From: Ureibacillus composti | Lineage (GTDB): Bacteria; Bacillota; Bacilli; Bacillales_A; Planococcaceae | Length of the DNA stretch: 64,000 nt | NCBI GenBank assembly: GCA_030348875.1 | Contig: JAUCEP010000002.1 | Location: 4,320,501 to 4,384,500, forward strand | Direction of reading: 5' to 3' | Shown: positions 17,796-28,971 of the stretch, one piece after another | Layout of the letters: each line of letters begins with the position of its first letter | How positions within the stretch are numbered: the first letter of the stretch is position 1 | The notes under the pieces: model-generated | Seen by the model: only the letters and a program-made list of their open reading frames with translations | Told to the model about the DNA's origin: nothing | Database searches by the model: none | Program-made: the position numbers and the translations under genes

Positions 17796-17840
17796 GAAAA
17801 AGGCTGTCCAGAAGTAAAACAATCTAGACAACCTTTTTCC
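17796..17840 (-). terminator. Terminator after the response regulator gene
   Basis: Stem AAAAAGGCTGTC with GACAACCTTTTT (one G-T pair), on the minus strand followed by T5. Confidence 0.75.
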
Positions 17841-17876
17841 TTTAGAATATCCACTTAATATTTTTGCTCTTACTAC

Positions 17877-18581
17877 TTATTTAATGCGCTTATACTTTCT
17901 TTCAGGTCTTCCGACATTACCGTAACCATTTTCCACTTCCATTACATTTAAGGAAACGAGATATTCTAAATAACGTCGCATCGTTGAATAACTGATACCC
18001 ACTATTTGACTTAATTCATCTGCACTTACGCTTTTTTCTAATACCTGAATGTGATCTCTTACCAATTTTAATGTATGTTTATCAATTCCTTTTGGATATA
18101 GCTCTTTTTTCTTGGCCTCGCCAGAAAAATCCTTTTGATTGGATTGAAATAATTGGTCGACATGCTCCTGATTCATGACATCATTTCTATGCAATTTTTC
18201 TCTAACAGATTTAAATCTATTTAACGTCTCAATTAGTTTATCAATAATAATTGGTTTAATAAGGTATCCAAAAGCTCCACCACGAATTGCCCCACTTACC
18301 GTCTCTGTATCGTTAGCTGCTGTAATCATAATGACATCAATTCCGCGATATTTTTTACGAATTTCTCGTAAGAGCTCAATCCCATTCATATCCGGTAAAA
18401 AAACGTCCAATAAGATTAAATGTGGTTGGATCATATTTAATAGTTGCAAAGTCTGAGAGCCAGAACTTGCCGTAGCAATTACACGAAATCCTTCTAATTC
18501 ATTTGTAAAGTGTTTATATATGTTGACCGCTTCCAAATCATCCTCGACAATGATTACATTAATTGTCGCATCATTCGTCAT
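17877..18581 (-). CDS. citT: CitT/DcuR-family response regulator
   Basis: 234 residues from ATG 18581, preferred over 18599 because GGGAGGAG lies 8 bases upstream. Receiver domain 5-120 with acidic pair IVEDD, phospho-acceptor Asp in LILLDVFLPDMNG, and Lys in YLIKPI. The C-terminal half holds a winged HTH (SADELSQIVGISYSTMRRYLEYL) and ends with the CitB-family GRPERKYKRI. The start overlaps the end of the kinase gene by 11 bases, so the two are translationally coupled. Expected to activate the adjacent citrate transporter. The symbol is by analogy with B. subtilis. Confidence 0.85.
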   Translation of the reverse strand: MTNDATINVIIVEDDLEAVNIYKHFTNELEGFRVIATASSGSQTLQLLNMIQPHLILLDVFLPDMNGIELLREIRKKYRGIDVIMITAANDTETVSGAIRGGAFGYLIKPIIIDKLIETLNRFKSVREKLHRNDVMNQEHVDQLFQSNQKDFSGEAKKKELYPKGIDKHTLKLVRDHIQVLEKSVSADELSQIVGISYSTMRRYLEYLVSLNVMEVENGYGNVGRPERKYKRIK

Positions 18582-20208
18582 CCTTACTCCTCCCTTCATC
18601 TATCTGAGCCCAACTTTCTTGCGGAATAACAATCGTAAATCTTGCTCCCCCAAGCTCACTTGTATCTATATAAATTTGACCATTTAAGACTTCCAGTGCA
18701 TTTTTTACAATGGCTAAACCTAATCCGTGATTATCACCTTTTTTTGATGTAAAACCTGTTTGAAAAATAAGGTCCTCTAATTCAACAGGAATCCCCTGAC
18801 CATTATCTTCAATATCAAAAATAATGTCCTTCCCTAAATCCGTAAAAGATACCTTAACTTGGGCGTTTTTCCCGCTATGTATTCTCGCAGCTTCTACTGC
18901 ATTTTCGATTACATTTCCAATCAGTGGTACAAAATGGTTCGATTTTGCTTCGTCGAATACAGAATCTAATCGACTATCTTGGTCAATCGTAAGCTGTACA
19001 TGTAACTCTTTTGCACGATTCACTTTTCCTAATAAACAGGCAGCAATTAAAGGATCTTTCACTGACGTGATTAAAAATGAAATAATATCTTGTCGTTCAC
19101 TTACTTCATTAGAAACAATTTTTAATGCACGATCATATTCCTTGAGTTTTAATAAACCATAAATTGTATTTAACTTGTTTAAAAATTCATGATTTTGTGC
19201 ACGCATATCCTCTGTAAATTCACTAATTTTGGAGAATTCATTTGTCAGCTGCTTAATTTCTGACAGTGGGCGAATTGTCAAAACAACACCTTTGACTCGT
19301 TCGAAACCAGATATAGGTGAGGTATCTAGTACGTAAAGGTTTTTACTAATTAGTAGTTTTTTATTTGTTTGAGACTGATTGGAATTAATGACTTCATCGA
19401 TATAATAGTTCAATCTCAGATCTGTAATGACAGAATCAATCATTAACGACTCATTGTTAAATAATTCCCTAGCCCGTTTATTCATTGACGTAATTTTTTT
19501 ATCTCTATTCACAGTAATCGTCGCATCAGGAATCGATTCAAGCGTTGCCTCTTTTTCTTTAAACATAAAGGAAATTTCCTCAGGCTCTAAACCGAATGTC
19601 AATTTTTTTAGCCGTCTGGCAATTAAAAGAGCGCCAATTAGTCCTATGAACAATGGAATAATAGCTAGTTGAAATAGTTTATTCCGATAATTTTCTATTT
19701 CCTTTTCGATATTATTATTCAAGAAACCTACCGAGGAAACACCTATAATTTCCCCTCGCTTATTAAAAATCGGTACCTTTGCTTTAATCGCAGGACCTGA
19801 TATTCCATTCCCTCTATATATAATAGGTTTCCCCTGTTCAAATACGGGTTTATTACTTGTAGCAGTTGGTTTTCCAATATTTTCAGGATTCGGGTGGGAG
19901 TATCGAATGCTTTGTCGATTTGCAATTGTAACATAATCAGCATTTGTCGTACGTTGAATCTGCTCCGAAATTCTTTGAATGACTACAGAAGGATTTTCAT
20001 CATCAAAAGCTTGAATAATTTCCTCATTTTGTGCAGCGAGCTCCGCAACGATCAAGGCTTGCTCTCCCATGTACTTTTCTACAAGGTCATCTAACATGAA
20101 AGAAAAAAGTACACCCACCAATATGGCAGTAGTAAGAATCACTACAATAATTAGTAAAGTCATTTGTGTTAATAAATTAATCTTGAAATACTTCTTCAAG
20201 GCAGACAT
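18571..20208 (-). CDS. citS: CitA/DcuS-type sensor histidine kinase
   Basis: 545 residues: membrane helix about 15-38, an extracytoplasmic PAS/sCache domain (about 40-178), second helix about 181-200, cytoplasmic PAS (about 212-310), then the SpoOB-type dimerization helix with the phospho-accepting His in AQNHEFLNKLNTIYGLLKL, and an ATPase domain with NVIENAVEAA, DNGQGIP and GLGLAIVKNAL. This is the architecture of citrate/C4-dicarboxylate sensors. Context with a citrate transporter makes citrate the likely ligand. Divergent from the AraC-type gene. Confidence 0.88.
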   Translation of the reverse strand: MSALKKYFKINLLTQMTLLIIVVILTTAILVGVLFSFMLDDLVEKYMGEQALIVAELAAQNEEIIQAFDDENPSVVIQRISEQIQRTTNADYVTIANRQSIRYSHPNPENIGKPTATSNKPVFEQGKPIIYRGNGISGPAIKAKVPIFNKRGEIIGVSSVGFLNNNIEKEIENYRNKLFQLAIIPLFIGLIGALLIARRLKKLTFGLEPEEISFMFKEKEATLESIPDATITVNRDKKITSMNKRARELFNNESLMIDSVITDLRLNYYIDEVINSNQSQTNKKLLISKNLYVLDTSPISGFERVKGVVLTIRPLSEIKQLTNEFSKISEFTEDMRAQNHEFLNKLNTIYGLLKLKEYDRALKIVSNEVSERQDIISFLITSVKDPLIAACLLGKVNRAKELHVQLTIDQDSRLDSVFDEAKSNHFVPLIGNVIENAVEAARIHSGKNAQVKVSFTDLGKDIIFDIEDNGQGIPVELEDLIFQTGFTSKKGDNHGLGLAIVKNALEVLNGQIYIDTSELGGARFTIVIPQESWAQIDEGRSKDDE

Positions 20209-20422
20209 TCCTTCACGTCCCTATAAAAAGATAGACAGCTCTTCGATAAAAGTATATATACATCCCTTTTATAAAAAGCTTAAAATGAGTACCACATTTA
20301 AAAAATTAATAGCTATCTATTATTTTACTATGTTAATCTGCCTTCGACATTTTTCTTTTTTAATTTATTATAGTAATAATTGTGACTTCAGGTAGTTAAA
20401 CTAAAGTTAGGAGGGAAATATT

Positions 20423-22765
20423 ATGTCGTCAATAAGTGATATTCAACTACTCATACAAAATATAGAATACTCATCCCCTACCATATACTCTGGCCTTGAA
20501 ATACTCCTTGTTTTGAATGGTCAACTAGCTATAGAGATAGATCAATCTTTACATCAGTTAAGTGAAGATCACTTATTTGTAATCAACCGCAACCAGCCTT
20601 ATGAAATTCGCGGTATTACGAAAAATACTGTGTTGAAAATAAGTATCCCCGATTCTTTTCTTTCCCACTTTTATCCCGAATATCGTTTTTATAAATTCAA
20701 TTTATTTTCACCTGAAATAAGCCGTGGCAAAGAAAGTACAATTACAGAGTTACGAAAGCTTCTTGCCGAAATATCAATTATCCATTTTCGTAAAGAAGAA
20801 GGTTATAAACTAGAGATGAGTGAAAGAATCTCCAAAATTTTACTTATCCTAATTAGACGATTTAAAGATAATGAAACAACTGAAGTTGATATAAATGTGG
20901 AGGATAGTCGATTAAAGGAAATTATTTCATTCATCGAACAACATTATGATGAACCACTGACGTTAGAAGATGTAGCAAATAGGTTCTACTTATCTTTTAG
21001 TTACTTTTCACGTTATTTTAAAAAGCAATTAGGAATTGGCTTTACCCGATATATCATGAATGTCCGATTAAAACACAGTTTACAAGATTTAATATATACG
21101 AAAGACTCCATTACCTATATCGCATTAAAAAATGGGTTCCCTAATGCAAAATCATTTACAAACTTATTTAAAGAGGTTTATGGAGAAACCCCTTTTTCAT
21201 ATCGCGAAAAAAATGCAAAAGAACAAGTGAATTTAGTCGAAGATTATCTTTTAGACGATAAGGATACATTTCTTAGTTCACCTGATATTTTAATAAAGCT
21301 AAGACTTTTAATGGAAAAAGGGGAAGATACAAAAACAATTAGTGATGTAGAAACAAATTTTGAATCCATCACCATTGATATTCAATCTCCAAAAAAGCAG
21401 AAGTTAAATCACCCCGATAATGTATTAATGATTGGTGAGCTAAGAGAACTACAAAAAGAAAGTATAAGAAATCAAATTTTATTAGCTAAAGACCAGTTAC
21501 AAATCAAATATATTGGGATACATAAACTATTGTCTGGGAGATCGATTGCTCCTGAAGTAGAAACAGATGAATTAATTCCCACTACTTCTCCTTACTATAA
21601 TTCAGATGAGGCTATCGAATTTTTAAAGTCTAATCATTTATCTTTATATGTACAAGTTCGATATAATCAGATTGCTCAAGAAGAAGAGGCATATTTAGAA
21701 AAACTCCACAGGTTCATTAAGCATTGCGTCATATTGTTTGGATATGATTATGTTGAATCTTGGTGCATTATGGTCACTGATGTTTTAGACAATACCTCTA
21801 ATAACAAGGAGCTAGAAACGTTTTATCTTAAAATATACAAAATGCTAAAATCGAATATTCCAAACCTTCGAATAGGACTTTTTTTACCCTTCTCTTTTAA
21901 AAGCTCTACAATCAATAGTCAATATCATTGGGTATTACATCAAAGTGATCATATTGACTTTATTGCATTTCAAGCTAATACACATGAAGTAGTTGATTAT
22001 AACGAACTTGGTGACACAAACTTTGATTTAGCAAAGGATTTCATTATAGAAAAGACCGAGAAATTAAAGCGATTTTTAAAACATTATTATATAGAGAAAC
22101 CACTTCATTTAATTTCTTGGAATACTATTTCGGGGAATACTCGTTATACTAACGGTACCTTCTTTCGTGGGGCTTTAGTTTTTAACAATGCATTTAGTAT
22201 TTCAGATCAAGTTGAAATGCTTGGGTTTTGGATTAACACAGAAACACATGAAAAGAGTTTAGATATTAACAGCATCCCACTAGAAGGAATGGAAATGTTC
22301 CATTATTTTAACGGCAAACGTCCAACATTTTTTGCTATATCATTTTTCAACAGATTACGCGGAAATATTATCGCTAGTGGGCCGTTATTCATCATGACAG
22401 AAAACGAATTAGGATATCAGCTAGTCCTCATGAATACAACCATTACCAACCCATTTTTATCAATTGAAGAAACATTTCTTCAGAAGTTAACGAAAGAAAT
22501 ACGGCTTACAATCAAAGGGATCCCTAGCGGAGAGTATCAAATTAAGAAATTTACGTTTGATAAGGATCACGGTGCATTATATAAGATGTGGTGGGAATAT
22601 AACAGTCAGCACGGAATTGACAAAGAAATAATCGACTATATTACACGTTTAAGTTACCCTTCCCTGGAAATCTTTGATGAAATAATTGACGGAGAATGGT
22701 CGTTCTACTCATATTTGTCTGTCAATGCTATTCACTTTTTTGAAATACGAAAAGCATTTTTCTAA
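20423..22765 (+). CDS. AraC-family regulator with C-terminal degenerate GH39-like domain
   Basis: 780 residues, ATG behind AGGAGGGAAA. Residues 1-130 are a cupin-like sensor; 160-262 are a complete AraC double-HTH (LTLEDVANRFYLSFSYFSRYFKKQ and ITYIALKNGFPNAKSFTNLFKEVYGETPFSYR segments). The remaining 450 residues resemble a GH39 beta-xylosidase barrel plus C-terminal beta domain, as in known AraC-GH39 fusions. The usual acid/base segment W-x-x-x-x-x-N-E appears as WCIMVTDV and the nucleophile segment T-E-W as ISW, so both catalytic Glu residues seem absent and the domain probably binds a sugar rather than cutting it. Target genes are unknown; the neighbouring MFS gene is one candidate. Confidence 0.8.
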   Translation: MSSISDIQLLIQNIEYSSPTIYSGLEILLVLNGQLAIEIDQSLHQLSEDHLFVINRNQPYEIRGITKNTVLKISIPDSFLSHFYPEYRFYKFNLFSPEISRGKESTITELRKLLAEISIIHFRKEEGYKLEMSERISKILLILIRRFKDNETTEVDINVEDSRLKEIISFIEQHYDEPLTLEDVANRFYLSFSYFSRYFKKQLGIGFTRYIMNVRLKHSLQDLIYTKDSITYIALKNGFPNAKSFTNLFKEVYGETPFSYREKNAKEQVNLVEDYLLDDKDTFLSSPDILIKLRLLMEKGEDTKTISDVETNFESITIDIQSPKKQKLNHPDNVLMIGELRELQKESIRNQILLAKDQLQIKYIGIHKLLSGRSIAPEVETDELIPTTSPYYNSDEAIEFLKSNHLSLYVQVRYNQIAQEEEAYLEKLHRFIKHCVILFGYDYVESWCIMVTDVLDNTSNNKELETFYLKIYKMLKSNIPNLRIGLFLPFSFKSSTINSQYHWVLHQSDHIDFIAFQANTHEVVDYNELGDTNFDLAKDFIIEKTEKLKRFLKHYYIEKPLHLISWNTISGNTRYTNGTFFRGALVFNNAFSISDQVEMLGFWINTETHEKSLDINSIPLEGMEMFHYFNGKRPTFFAISFFNRLRGNIIASGPLFIMTENELGYQLVLMNTTITNPFLSIEETFLQKLTKEIRLTIKGIPSGEYQIKKFTFDKDHGALYKMWWEYNSQHGIDKEIIDYITRLSYPSLEIFDEIIDGEWSFYSYLSVNAIHFFEIRKAFF

Positions 22766-22848
22766 CTCAATTATATTAGATGGCATTCATTCTTAATATA
22801 GAGGTTTTAATCTAATGTCATGTGCAGAGTAAACAAAATAAAACAAGG

Positions 22849-22879
22849 AAATCCTCCCTTTTTAAAAGGGAGGATTTTT
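22849..22879 (+). terminator. Terminator of the AraC-type gene
   Basis: Stem AAATCCTCCC/GGGAGGATTT with T5 after it. Confidence 0.88.
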
Positions 22880-22980
22880 AAAATAACCAAAAGTATGGAT
22901 GCTAACCTTTTCTTGTTATAAAACTAATCTTTCTTAGGAATAGTAAATTATTCGATTAGTCTAAATCAGGAGGCGAGAAA

Positions 22981-24399
22981 GTGGATAATACTTACAGAGG
23001 TACAAATAAATTAATTACAGGGATCGTATTTGGTGTTATTACATTCTGGTTATTTGCGCAATCATTAGTAAATATTGTCCCTGCTGTACAAGCAGATTTA
23101 GGTATTTCCCTTGGGACATTAAACATTGCGATAAGTTTATCAGCATTATTCTCAGGTCTATTTATCGTGGCAATGGGAGGTTTAGCTGATAAGGTAGGTC
23201 GTAAAAAGATTACCAACATTGGATTTATTTTAAGTATCGTTGGATCTTTATGTATAGTCATAGCAAATGGAGCAACTCTTCTAATTATAGGCCGAATATT
23301 ACAGGGTTTATCTGCAGCGTGTATTATGCCTGCAACCATTGCTTTAGTAAAAACTTATTATGAAGGTGCAGATCGTCAACGTGCATTAAGTTACTGGTCT
23401 ATTGGTTCTTGGGGTGGTTCTGGTGTATGTTCATTTGCTGGTGGTTTAATTGCAACATACTTAGGTTGGAGATGGATTTTCATTTTCTCCATTATTATTG
23501 CCATTCTAGGTTTATTTTTAATTAAAGAAGCTCCTGAAAGTAAAGCCGAAACCTCAGGAAAATTCAAATTTGATTTTGCTGGGTTAATGATCTTTATCGT
23601 GGTGATGCTTGCTTTAAACGTTTTAATTAGTTTTGGATCAGATTTAGGTTGGACAAGTCTTACATCTGCTATTTTAGCTGCAGTGGTAATCGTTGGGGCT
23701 ATCGTCTTCATTAAAGTGGAGAAAAGTAAAGATGTTGTACTCATCGATTTCTCTTTATTTAAAAATAAACCATATGCTGGTGCAACATTCTCGAACTTCT
23801 TACTAAATGCCATTGCAGGTACGATGGTTGTTGCCAATACGTATGTACAAATGGGGAGAGGCTTTAGCTCCTTCCAAGCAGGTATGTTATCGCTTGGTTA
23901 TTTAGTGGCTGTTTTAGCGATGATTCGTGTCGGAGAGAAAATCTTACAAAAAGTTGGAGCCAAAAAACCAATGCTTTGGGGGACAATTATTACGACAATT
24001 GGTGTAGCTATAATGGGCTTTACATTTCTACCAGATTTACCATATACAATTGCTGTATTTATCGGTTACGCATTATTTGGTCTTGGTTTAGGGATTTATG
24101 CAACTCCATCTACGGATACTTCGGTTTCGAATGCACCATCTAATAAAGTTGGAGAAGCAGCTGGTATTTATAAAATGGCAAGTTCACTAGGAAGTTCGTT
24201 TGGTGTTGCAATTTCTGCTACTGTTTATAGCGTCATGTCCGCAAATAATGTTAACGTCGGTGCAACTTGGGGTATTATTACAAACGTGATTTTTGGAGTA
24301 TTAGCACTTCTTTCAATTTTCTTCATGGTTCCTAAAAATGCAGGTCAAGAAAATACAACTACAATAAAAAAACGCAAGACGCCTGCTTTACAAAGATAA
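22981..24399 (+). CDS. MFS transporter, DHA2 (14-TMS) drug:proton antiporter family
   Basis: 472 residues starting with GTG after AGGAGG. About 14 membrane helices, motif A after helix 2 (GGLADKVGRKK), motif B RILQGLSAACIMPATIALV and motif C-like SIGSWGGSGVCSFAGGLIA. The layout is that of QacA/EmrB/SdrM multidrug exporters; the substrate cannot be inferred. Flanked by strong terminators on both sides, so monocistronic. Confidence 0.85.
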   Translation: MDNTYRGTNKLITGIVFGVITFWLFAQSLVNIVPAVQADLGISLGTLNIAISLSALFSGLFIVAMGGLADKVGRKKITNIGFILSIVGSLCIVIANGATLLIIGRILQGLSAACIMPATIALVKTYYEGADRQRALSYWSIGSWGGSGVCSFAGGLIATYLGWRWIFIFSIIIAILGLFLIKEAPESKAETSGKFKFDFAGLMIFIVVMLALNVLISFGSDLGWTSLTSAILAAVVIVGAIVFIKVEKSKDVVLIDFSLFKNKPYAGATFSNFLLNAIAGTMVVANTYVQMGRGFSSFQAGMLSLGYLVAVLAMIRVGEKILQKVGAKKPMLWGTIITTIGVAIMGFTFLPDLPYTIAVFIGYALFGLGLGIYATPSTDTSVSNAPSNKVGEAAGIYKMASSLGSSFGVAISATVYSVMSANNVNVGATWGIITNVIFGVLALLSIFFMVPKNAGQENTTTIKKRKTPALQR

Positions 24400-24430
24400 G
24401 AATAAGATAATTAAACATATAAATTTATAT

Positions 24431-24465
24431 CCCTTGTCATCTCTAAGTGGATGACAAGGGTTTTT
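24431..24465 (+). terminator. Terminator of the MFS gene
   Basis: Perfect 11-bp stem CCCTTGTCATC/GATGACAAGGG followed by T5. Confidence 0.92.
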
Positions 24466-24640
24466 ATGTAATTGGGTATAGACCGGTAATGGAGAAAAAC
24501 AAAATATATTTTTATTAATATAAAATTAAGGTTCTTATAATTAAATAAATGGGCAAAATATCGATAACAATTACAAATTCTAGCGATAACTATACTGGAA
24601 GCTTGCACATATTGTTTAAATTCATCAGGAGGTTACATAT

Positions 24641-25822
24641 ATGCAATATGTTATTTCTATCTTAGGTATTCTTGTTGTATTGTTTTTAGCTTGGTTGGTA
24701 AGTTCAAATCGAAAAAAAGTAAAATTCAAACCCATTATCATCATGATTGTCATCCAAATTCTTTTATCACTATTACTGTTAAATACAGAATTTGGCTTAA
24801 TCATCATCAAGGGAATTGCAGCTATATTTAACAAGTTGCTCGAATATGCAAATGAAGGCGTTACCTTTGTATTTGGTGGCATTGCAAATGAGGGAGAAGC
24901 CCCATTCTTCTTAACTGTATTACTACCAATTGTGTTCATTTCCGTATTAATTGGGATTCTACAATATCTAAAGATTCTACCTTTCATCATGAGGGGAATT
25001 GGATTTTTATTAAGTAAAGTGAATGGGATGGGGAAACTCGAATCCTATAATGCGTTTGCCTCACTGATGGTGGGACAATCAGAGGTTTTTATCACGCTTA
25101 AGAAACAACTGGCGATGCTATCAAAACAACGCCTCTATACGCTATGTGCTTCGGCGATGTCAACTGTATCCATGTCTATAGTTGGCGCTTATATGACAAT
25201 GTTAGAGCCAAAATATGTTGTTACAGCACTAGTTTTAAATTTATTTGGTGGTTTTATCATAGCTTCTATTATTAATCCATATGAGGTAAAACCAAATGAA
25301 GATATTTTAGAAATACAAGCGACAGAAAAACAATCATTTTTTGAAATGATTGGCGAGTATATCCTTGATGGTTTTAAGGTAGCCATTATCGTTGGAGCTA
25401 TGCTTATTGGGTTTATTGCATTAGTAGCAGCATTCAATAATGTATTTGAGTTATTGTTTACCATTTCCTTCCAACGTTTATTAGGCTTCCTTTTTGCTCC
25501 AATTGCCTTCATAATGGGAATTCCTTTTTCAGAGGCGGTCGATGCAGGAGCAATTATGGCAACTAAACTTGTGACGAATGAATTTGTCGCAATGTTGGAT
25601 TTATCGGGTGGCAATTACCAGTTTAGTGAACGAACACTAGGAATTCTTTCTGTATTTCTAGTTTCATTCGCCAACTTCTCATCCATCGGTATTATTGCCG
25701 GGGCAGTCAAAGGGCTGAATGAACAGCAAGGGAATGTTGTTGCACGTTTTGGGTTGAAACTTTTATATGGTGCTACACTTGTCAGCATTCTTTCTGGCAT
25801 GATTGTCAGTTTTATTTTATAA
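24641..25822 (+). CDS. nupC: Concentrative nucleoside transporter, NupC type
   Basis: 393 residues with about 9-10 membrane segments. CNT-family blocks are clear: [55 protein letters not shown] and the C-terminal [28 protein letters not shown]. Symports nucleosides with protons or sodium. The upstream 175 bases show no purine riboswitch core. ATG follows CAGGAGG. Confidence 0.88.
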   Translation: MQYVISILGILVVLFLAWLVSSNRKKVKFKPIIIMIVIQILLSLLLLNTEFGLIIIKGIAAIFNKLLEYANEGVTFVFGGIANEGEAPFFLTVLLPIVFISVLIGILQYLKILPFIMRGIGFLLSKVNGMGKLESYNAFASLMVGQSEVFITLKKQLAMLSKQRLYTLCASAMSTVSMSIVGAYMTMLEPKYVVTALVLNLFGGFIIASIINPYEVKPNEDILEIQATEKQSFFEMIGEYILDGFKVAIIVGAMLIGFIALVAAFNNVFELLFTISFQRLLGFLFAPIAFIMGIPFSEAVDAGAIMATKLVTNEFVAMLDLSGGNYQFSERTLGILSVFLVSFANFSSIGIIAGAVKGLNEQQGNVVARFGLKLLYGATLVSILSGMIVSFIL

Positions 25823-25958
25823 AAGCGCTGTGTTATTACAGCACATTAACTGTTAAAAAATAATTAATCATGTAAAAGGAATGCCTTCTATATACCAAGG
25901 CATCCCTTAGAAAATTAGAAATTGTTTGCAGTCTTTTTTCTATTTACAATATATATTG

Positions 25959-26006
25959 AAAAAAACTGACTCAATAAAGTCGTCTTTAACGACCTTTTGA
26001 GTCAGC
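25959..26006 (-). terminator. Terminator of mnmA
   Basis: Long stem CTGACTCAA.../...TTGAGTCAG (25966-25983 with 25990-26005, two interior mismatches) followed on the minus strand by seven T. Confidence 0.88.
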
Positions 26007-26015
26007 CTCCTAGCA

Positions 26016-27167
<1,152 letters not shown>

Positions 27168-27176
27168 TTAAAAGAT

Positions 27177-27386
27177 TTATTTTCTTAAGCGCCTCACAAT
27201 GCTTGCGGTTTCATAGGCAGCTTCGACAATCTGTTCATCTGTCGTGTTGAAACCAAAACTAAAGCGAATGGAATTGATCAAACGCTCTGAAATTTTCCCA
27301 AACATTGCTACAAGCACATGTGAAGGTTCAACTGATCCTGCTGTACAAGCTGAACCATCGGATACTGCGAGATAAATACGCTCCAT
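27177..27386 (-). pseudogene. C-terminal fragment of a cysteine desulfurase (YrvO/NifS-like)
   Basis: Only 69 codons survive, but they include the catalytic-Cys loop SDGSACTAGSVEPSHVL and the C-terminal helix region (RLINSIRFSFGFNTTDEQIVEAA arrangement) of a protein that is normally about 380 residues. The PLP-lysine domain is absent. Frame upstream is open for roughly 20 codons with weak similarity and then interrupted by a stop near 27455. It keeps the yrvO-mnmA gene order of Bacillus, so this is a decayed partner of mnmA. An intact desulfurase must be elsewhere if MnmA works. Confidence 0.8.
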
Positions 27387-27627
27387 TTTTACATCTTCAA
27401 TTCTTAAAAAATTCTTTACATTAAATAAAACATATAGCCGCCAGAAACAACATCGTCAGTCATTCCAAACAGCGTTCACATTTACTTTCATATTAGCCAT
27501 GTTTAACACTTCTCAAAAAATAAAAATATATTGGATAATCGTAAATTTTTCGCGAAAAATGAATATTTCCAAACACGTTGTAATTTAATTTAAAAAATCT
27601 ATATATAATTTGTAATTTGTTTAAGTT

Positions 27628-27963
27628 TTAATGTACTCCATCAACAAGCTGATTGATTGAGTTTAACTTGGAAGAAAGCTCAATAAACCATGCTTCATCC
27701 CTCGTTGATAATGCTAAGTCTATTAGAAATAAAATTTCTTCCTTGTTTACCACTTTAGAAAGTGGCAGTTTCCTAACATTTTTACTTAAAATCTGAATTG
27801 TTTTGCCAAGCGTTTCGCGATTGTCACTCGTAGCAACCGTTACTTTAACAACTCCATCCAGAATACTCTGTGACTCAATATAACCAATTATTAATTCCCC
27901 ATCCCCTGATTTTCCCTTAATCCAATCACCTGTTTTCAAAACGGAATTACCATTCGTCAACAT
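27628..27963 (-). CDS. IDEAL-domain protein
   Basis: 111 residues. The C-terminal segment EEILFLIDLALSTRDEAWF matches the IDEAL domain (I-D-x-A-L...D...F) seen in ComK, YpiB and small Bacillus proteins, usually a protein-interaction helix pair. The N-terminal 70 residues look like a small beta-barrel (GDWIKGKSGDGELIIGYIES). Function unknown. ATG preceded by AAGGATG; downstream of the Rrf2-type gene on the same strand, 150 bases away. Confidence 0.7.
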   Translation of the reverse strand: MLTNGNSVLKTGDWIKGKSGDGELIIGYIESQSILDGVVKVTVATSDNRETLGKTIQILSKNVRKLPLSKVVNKEEILFLIDLALSTRDEAWFIELSSKLNSINQLVDGVH

Positions 27964-28097
27964 CCTTTTTCACCTTCTTAAGTAATTTTTATATTTTATG
28001 AATGTAATCGAAGTAATCAAGAAAGAACCTTTTTTAAGCTACAGTCATCGGGGATATATCACCCAGATAAATCTGTAATGTTTTTTATTACATTTAA

Positions 28098-28141
28098 TAA
28101 AAAGAAGTCTGCGGCCATCAGTCACAGCCGCTATTTTCTTC
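28098..28141 (-). terminator. Terminator of the Rrf2-type gene
   Basis: GCGGC...GCCGC stem extended by AGAAG/CTTCT arms, then T5 on the minus strand. It overlaps the end of the coding region. Confidence 0.75.
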
Positions 28142-28546
28142 TTGATTTACAAGATCGACAACTTCTTTAATTGTATAGTTCTTTAAATATTCACCCAAAT
28201 GTTCTTCCGCACCTAAGAAAATTGTAAATAATACACTTTTCATATTCGCTCCCACAATACACTTTTCATTTGAATCAGTACACTTAGGCTGCAAAGCACC
28301 TTCAGAGGTTATCATATATATATCCCAAAGATTAACTTCACTAAGCTCTAGAGTAAAAATAAATCCTCCGCCGGTTCCTTCTTTTGATTTTATAAATCCA
28401 TGTTTTTTTAACAAGCTTAGCACTTTACGAATGCGTACTGGGTGGACACCAGCACTCTCTGAGATACAATCACTTGTTGACATACGGTCCGGCTGCAACG
28501 CAAGATAAGTTAAACTATGAATGGCAAGTGTAAAATCACTATTCAT
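28118..28546 (-). CDS. saiR: Rrf2-family redox-responsive repressor, SaiR/YwnA-like
   Basis: 142 residues. N-terminal winged HTH with HPVRIRKVLSLLKKHGFIKSKEGTGGGFIF, the wing of Rrf2 repressors. Cysteines at about 27, 89 and 96 (DCISES; PKCTDSNEKCIVG) plus one at the C-terminus could sense oxidants. In B. anthracis the Rrf2 protein SaiR represses spxA2; the same pairing is found here, with an Spx paralog 430 bases away. A palindromic operator embedded in the promoter of this gene (28634-28668) predicts autorepression. Symbol by analogy. Confidence 0.8.
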   Translation of the reverse strand: MNSDFTLAIHSLTYLALQPDRMSTSDCISESAGVHPVRIRKVLSLLKKHGFIKSKEGTGGGFIFTLELSEVNLWDIYMITSEGALQPKCTDSNEKCIVGANMKSVLFTIFLGAEEHLGEYLKNYTIKEVVDLVNQEENSGCD

Positions 28547-28633
28547 GTACTGCCTCCTTAGAAATCAACACAGCTAATCACCTTTTTGCTTTACATATAG
28601 CTTCTGCATCTTTTTTTAAAAATTAATCAACAT

Positions 28634-28668
28634 AGTGTAATAATAAATATTACAGTTTATCTTGTCAA
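28634..28668 (-). promoter_or_regulatory. SaiR-type operator over a sigma-A promoter (saiR)
   Basis: AGTGTAAT-N7-ATTACAGT at 28634-28656 overlaps a minus-strand promoter with TTGACA (28663-28668), a 17-bp spacer and TATTAT (28640-28645). A bound repressor would cover the spacer and -10. Confidence 0.82.
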
Positions 28669-28809
28669 GTATCTAATTAGAAATGTTGCATCAACTCTTA
28701 ACCATAAATAAGGAATTCCAAGCGTTCTGTAAAGCTTTACGAATCACGTTCTCTTCCTTAAAGGTGCATAAACATATTTGCGTGTTTTGAAATTTTTGTA
28801 TAAGCAAGT

Positions 28810-28944
28810 TTAAAAACCCCATTGTTTTTTAACTTGTTCTTCTGCTAACTGTTTAATTTTTTCCCATGTCATTTCTTTATTTACAATGACATTGGTTTGA
28901 TAATTTTTATCTTTATAATTAACTGTAACGAATACTTCAATCAT
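28810..28944 (-). CDS. Small stress-response protein, BA3454-like
   Basis: 44 residues from ATG 28944 behind a strong AAGGAGGAAG site, 27 bases after the spx stop codon. Product begins MIEVFVTVNYKDKNYQTNVI and ends VKKQWGF, matching what I recall of the BA3454 family of small Bacillus stress proteins. Its position makes it the second gene of the spx operon and so part of the same SaiR-controlled response. Confidence 0.65.
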   Translation of the reverse strand: MIEVFVTVNYKDKNYQTNVIVNKEMTWEKIKQLAEEQVKKQWGF

Positions 28945-28971
28945 CACTTTCTTCCTCCTTCCGAAATAATA

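Noticed and set aside
23391..23837. 148-codon minus-strand frame inside the MFS gene
   Set aside because: Shadow frame opposite a complete transporter gene.
24466..24640. Possible purine riboswitch before the nucleoside transporter
   Set aside because: No three-way junction core or conserved loop sequences could be found; only AT-rich leader.
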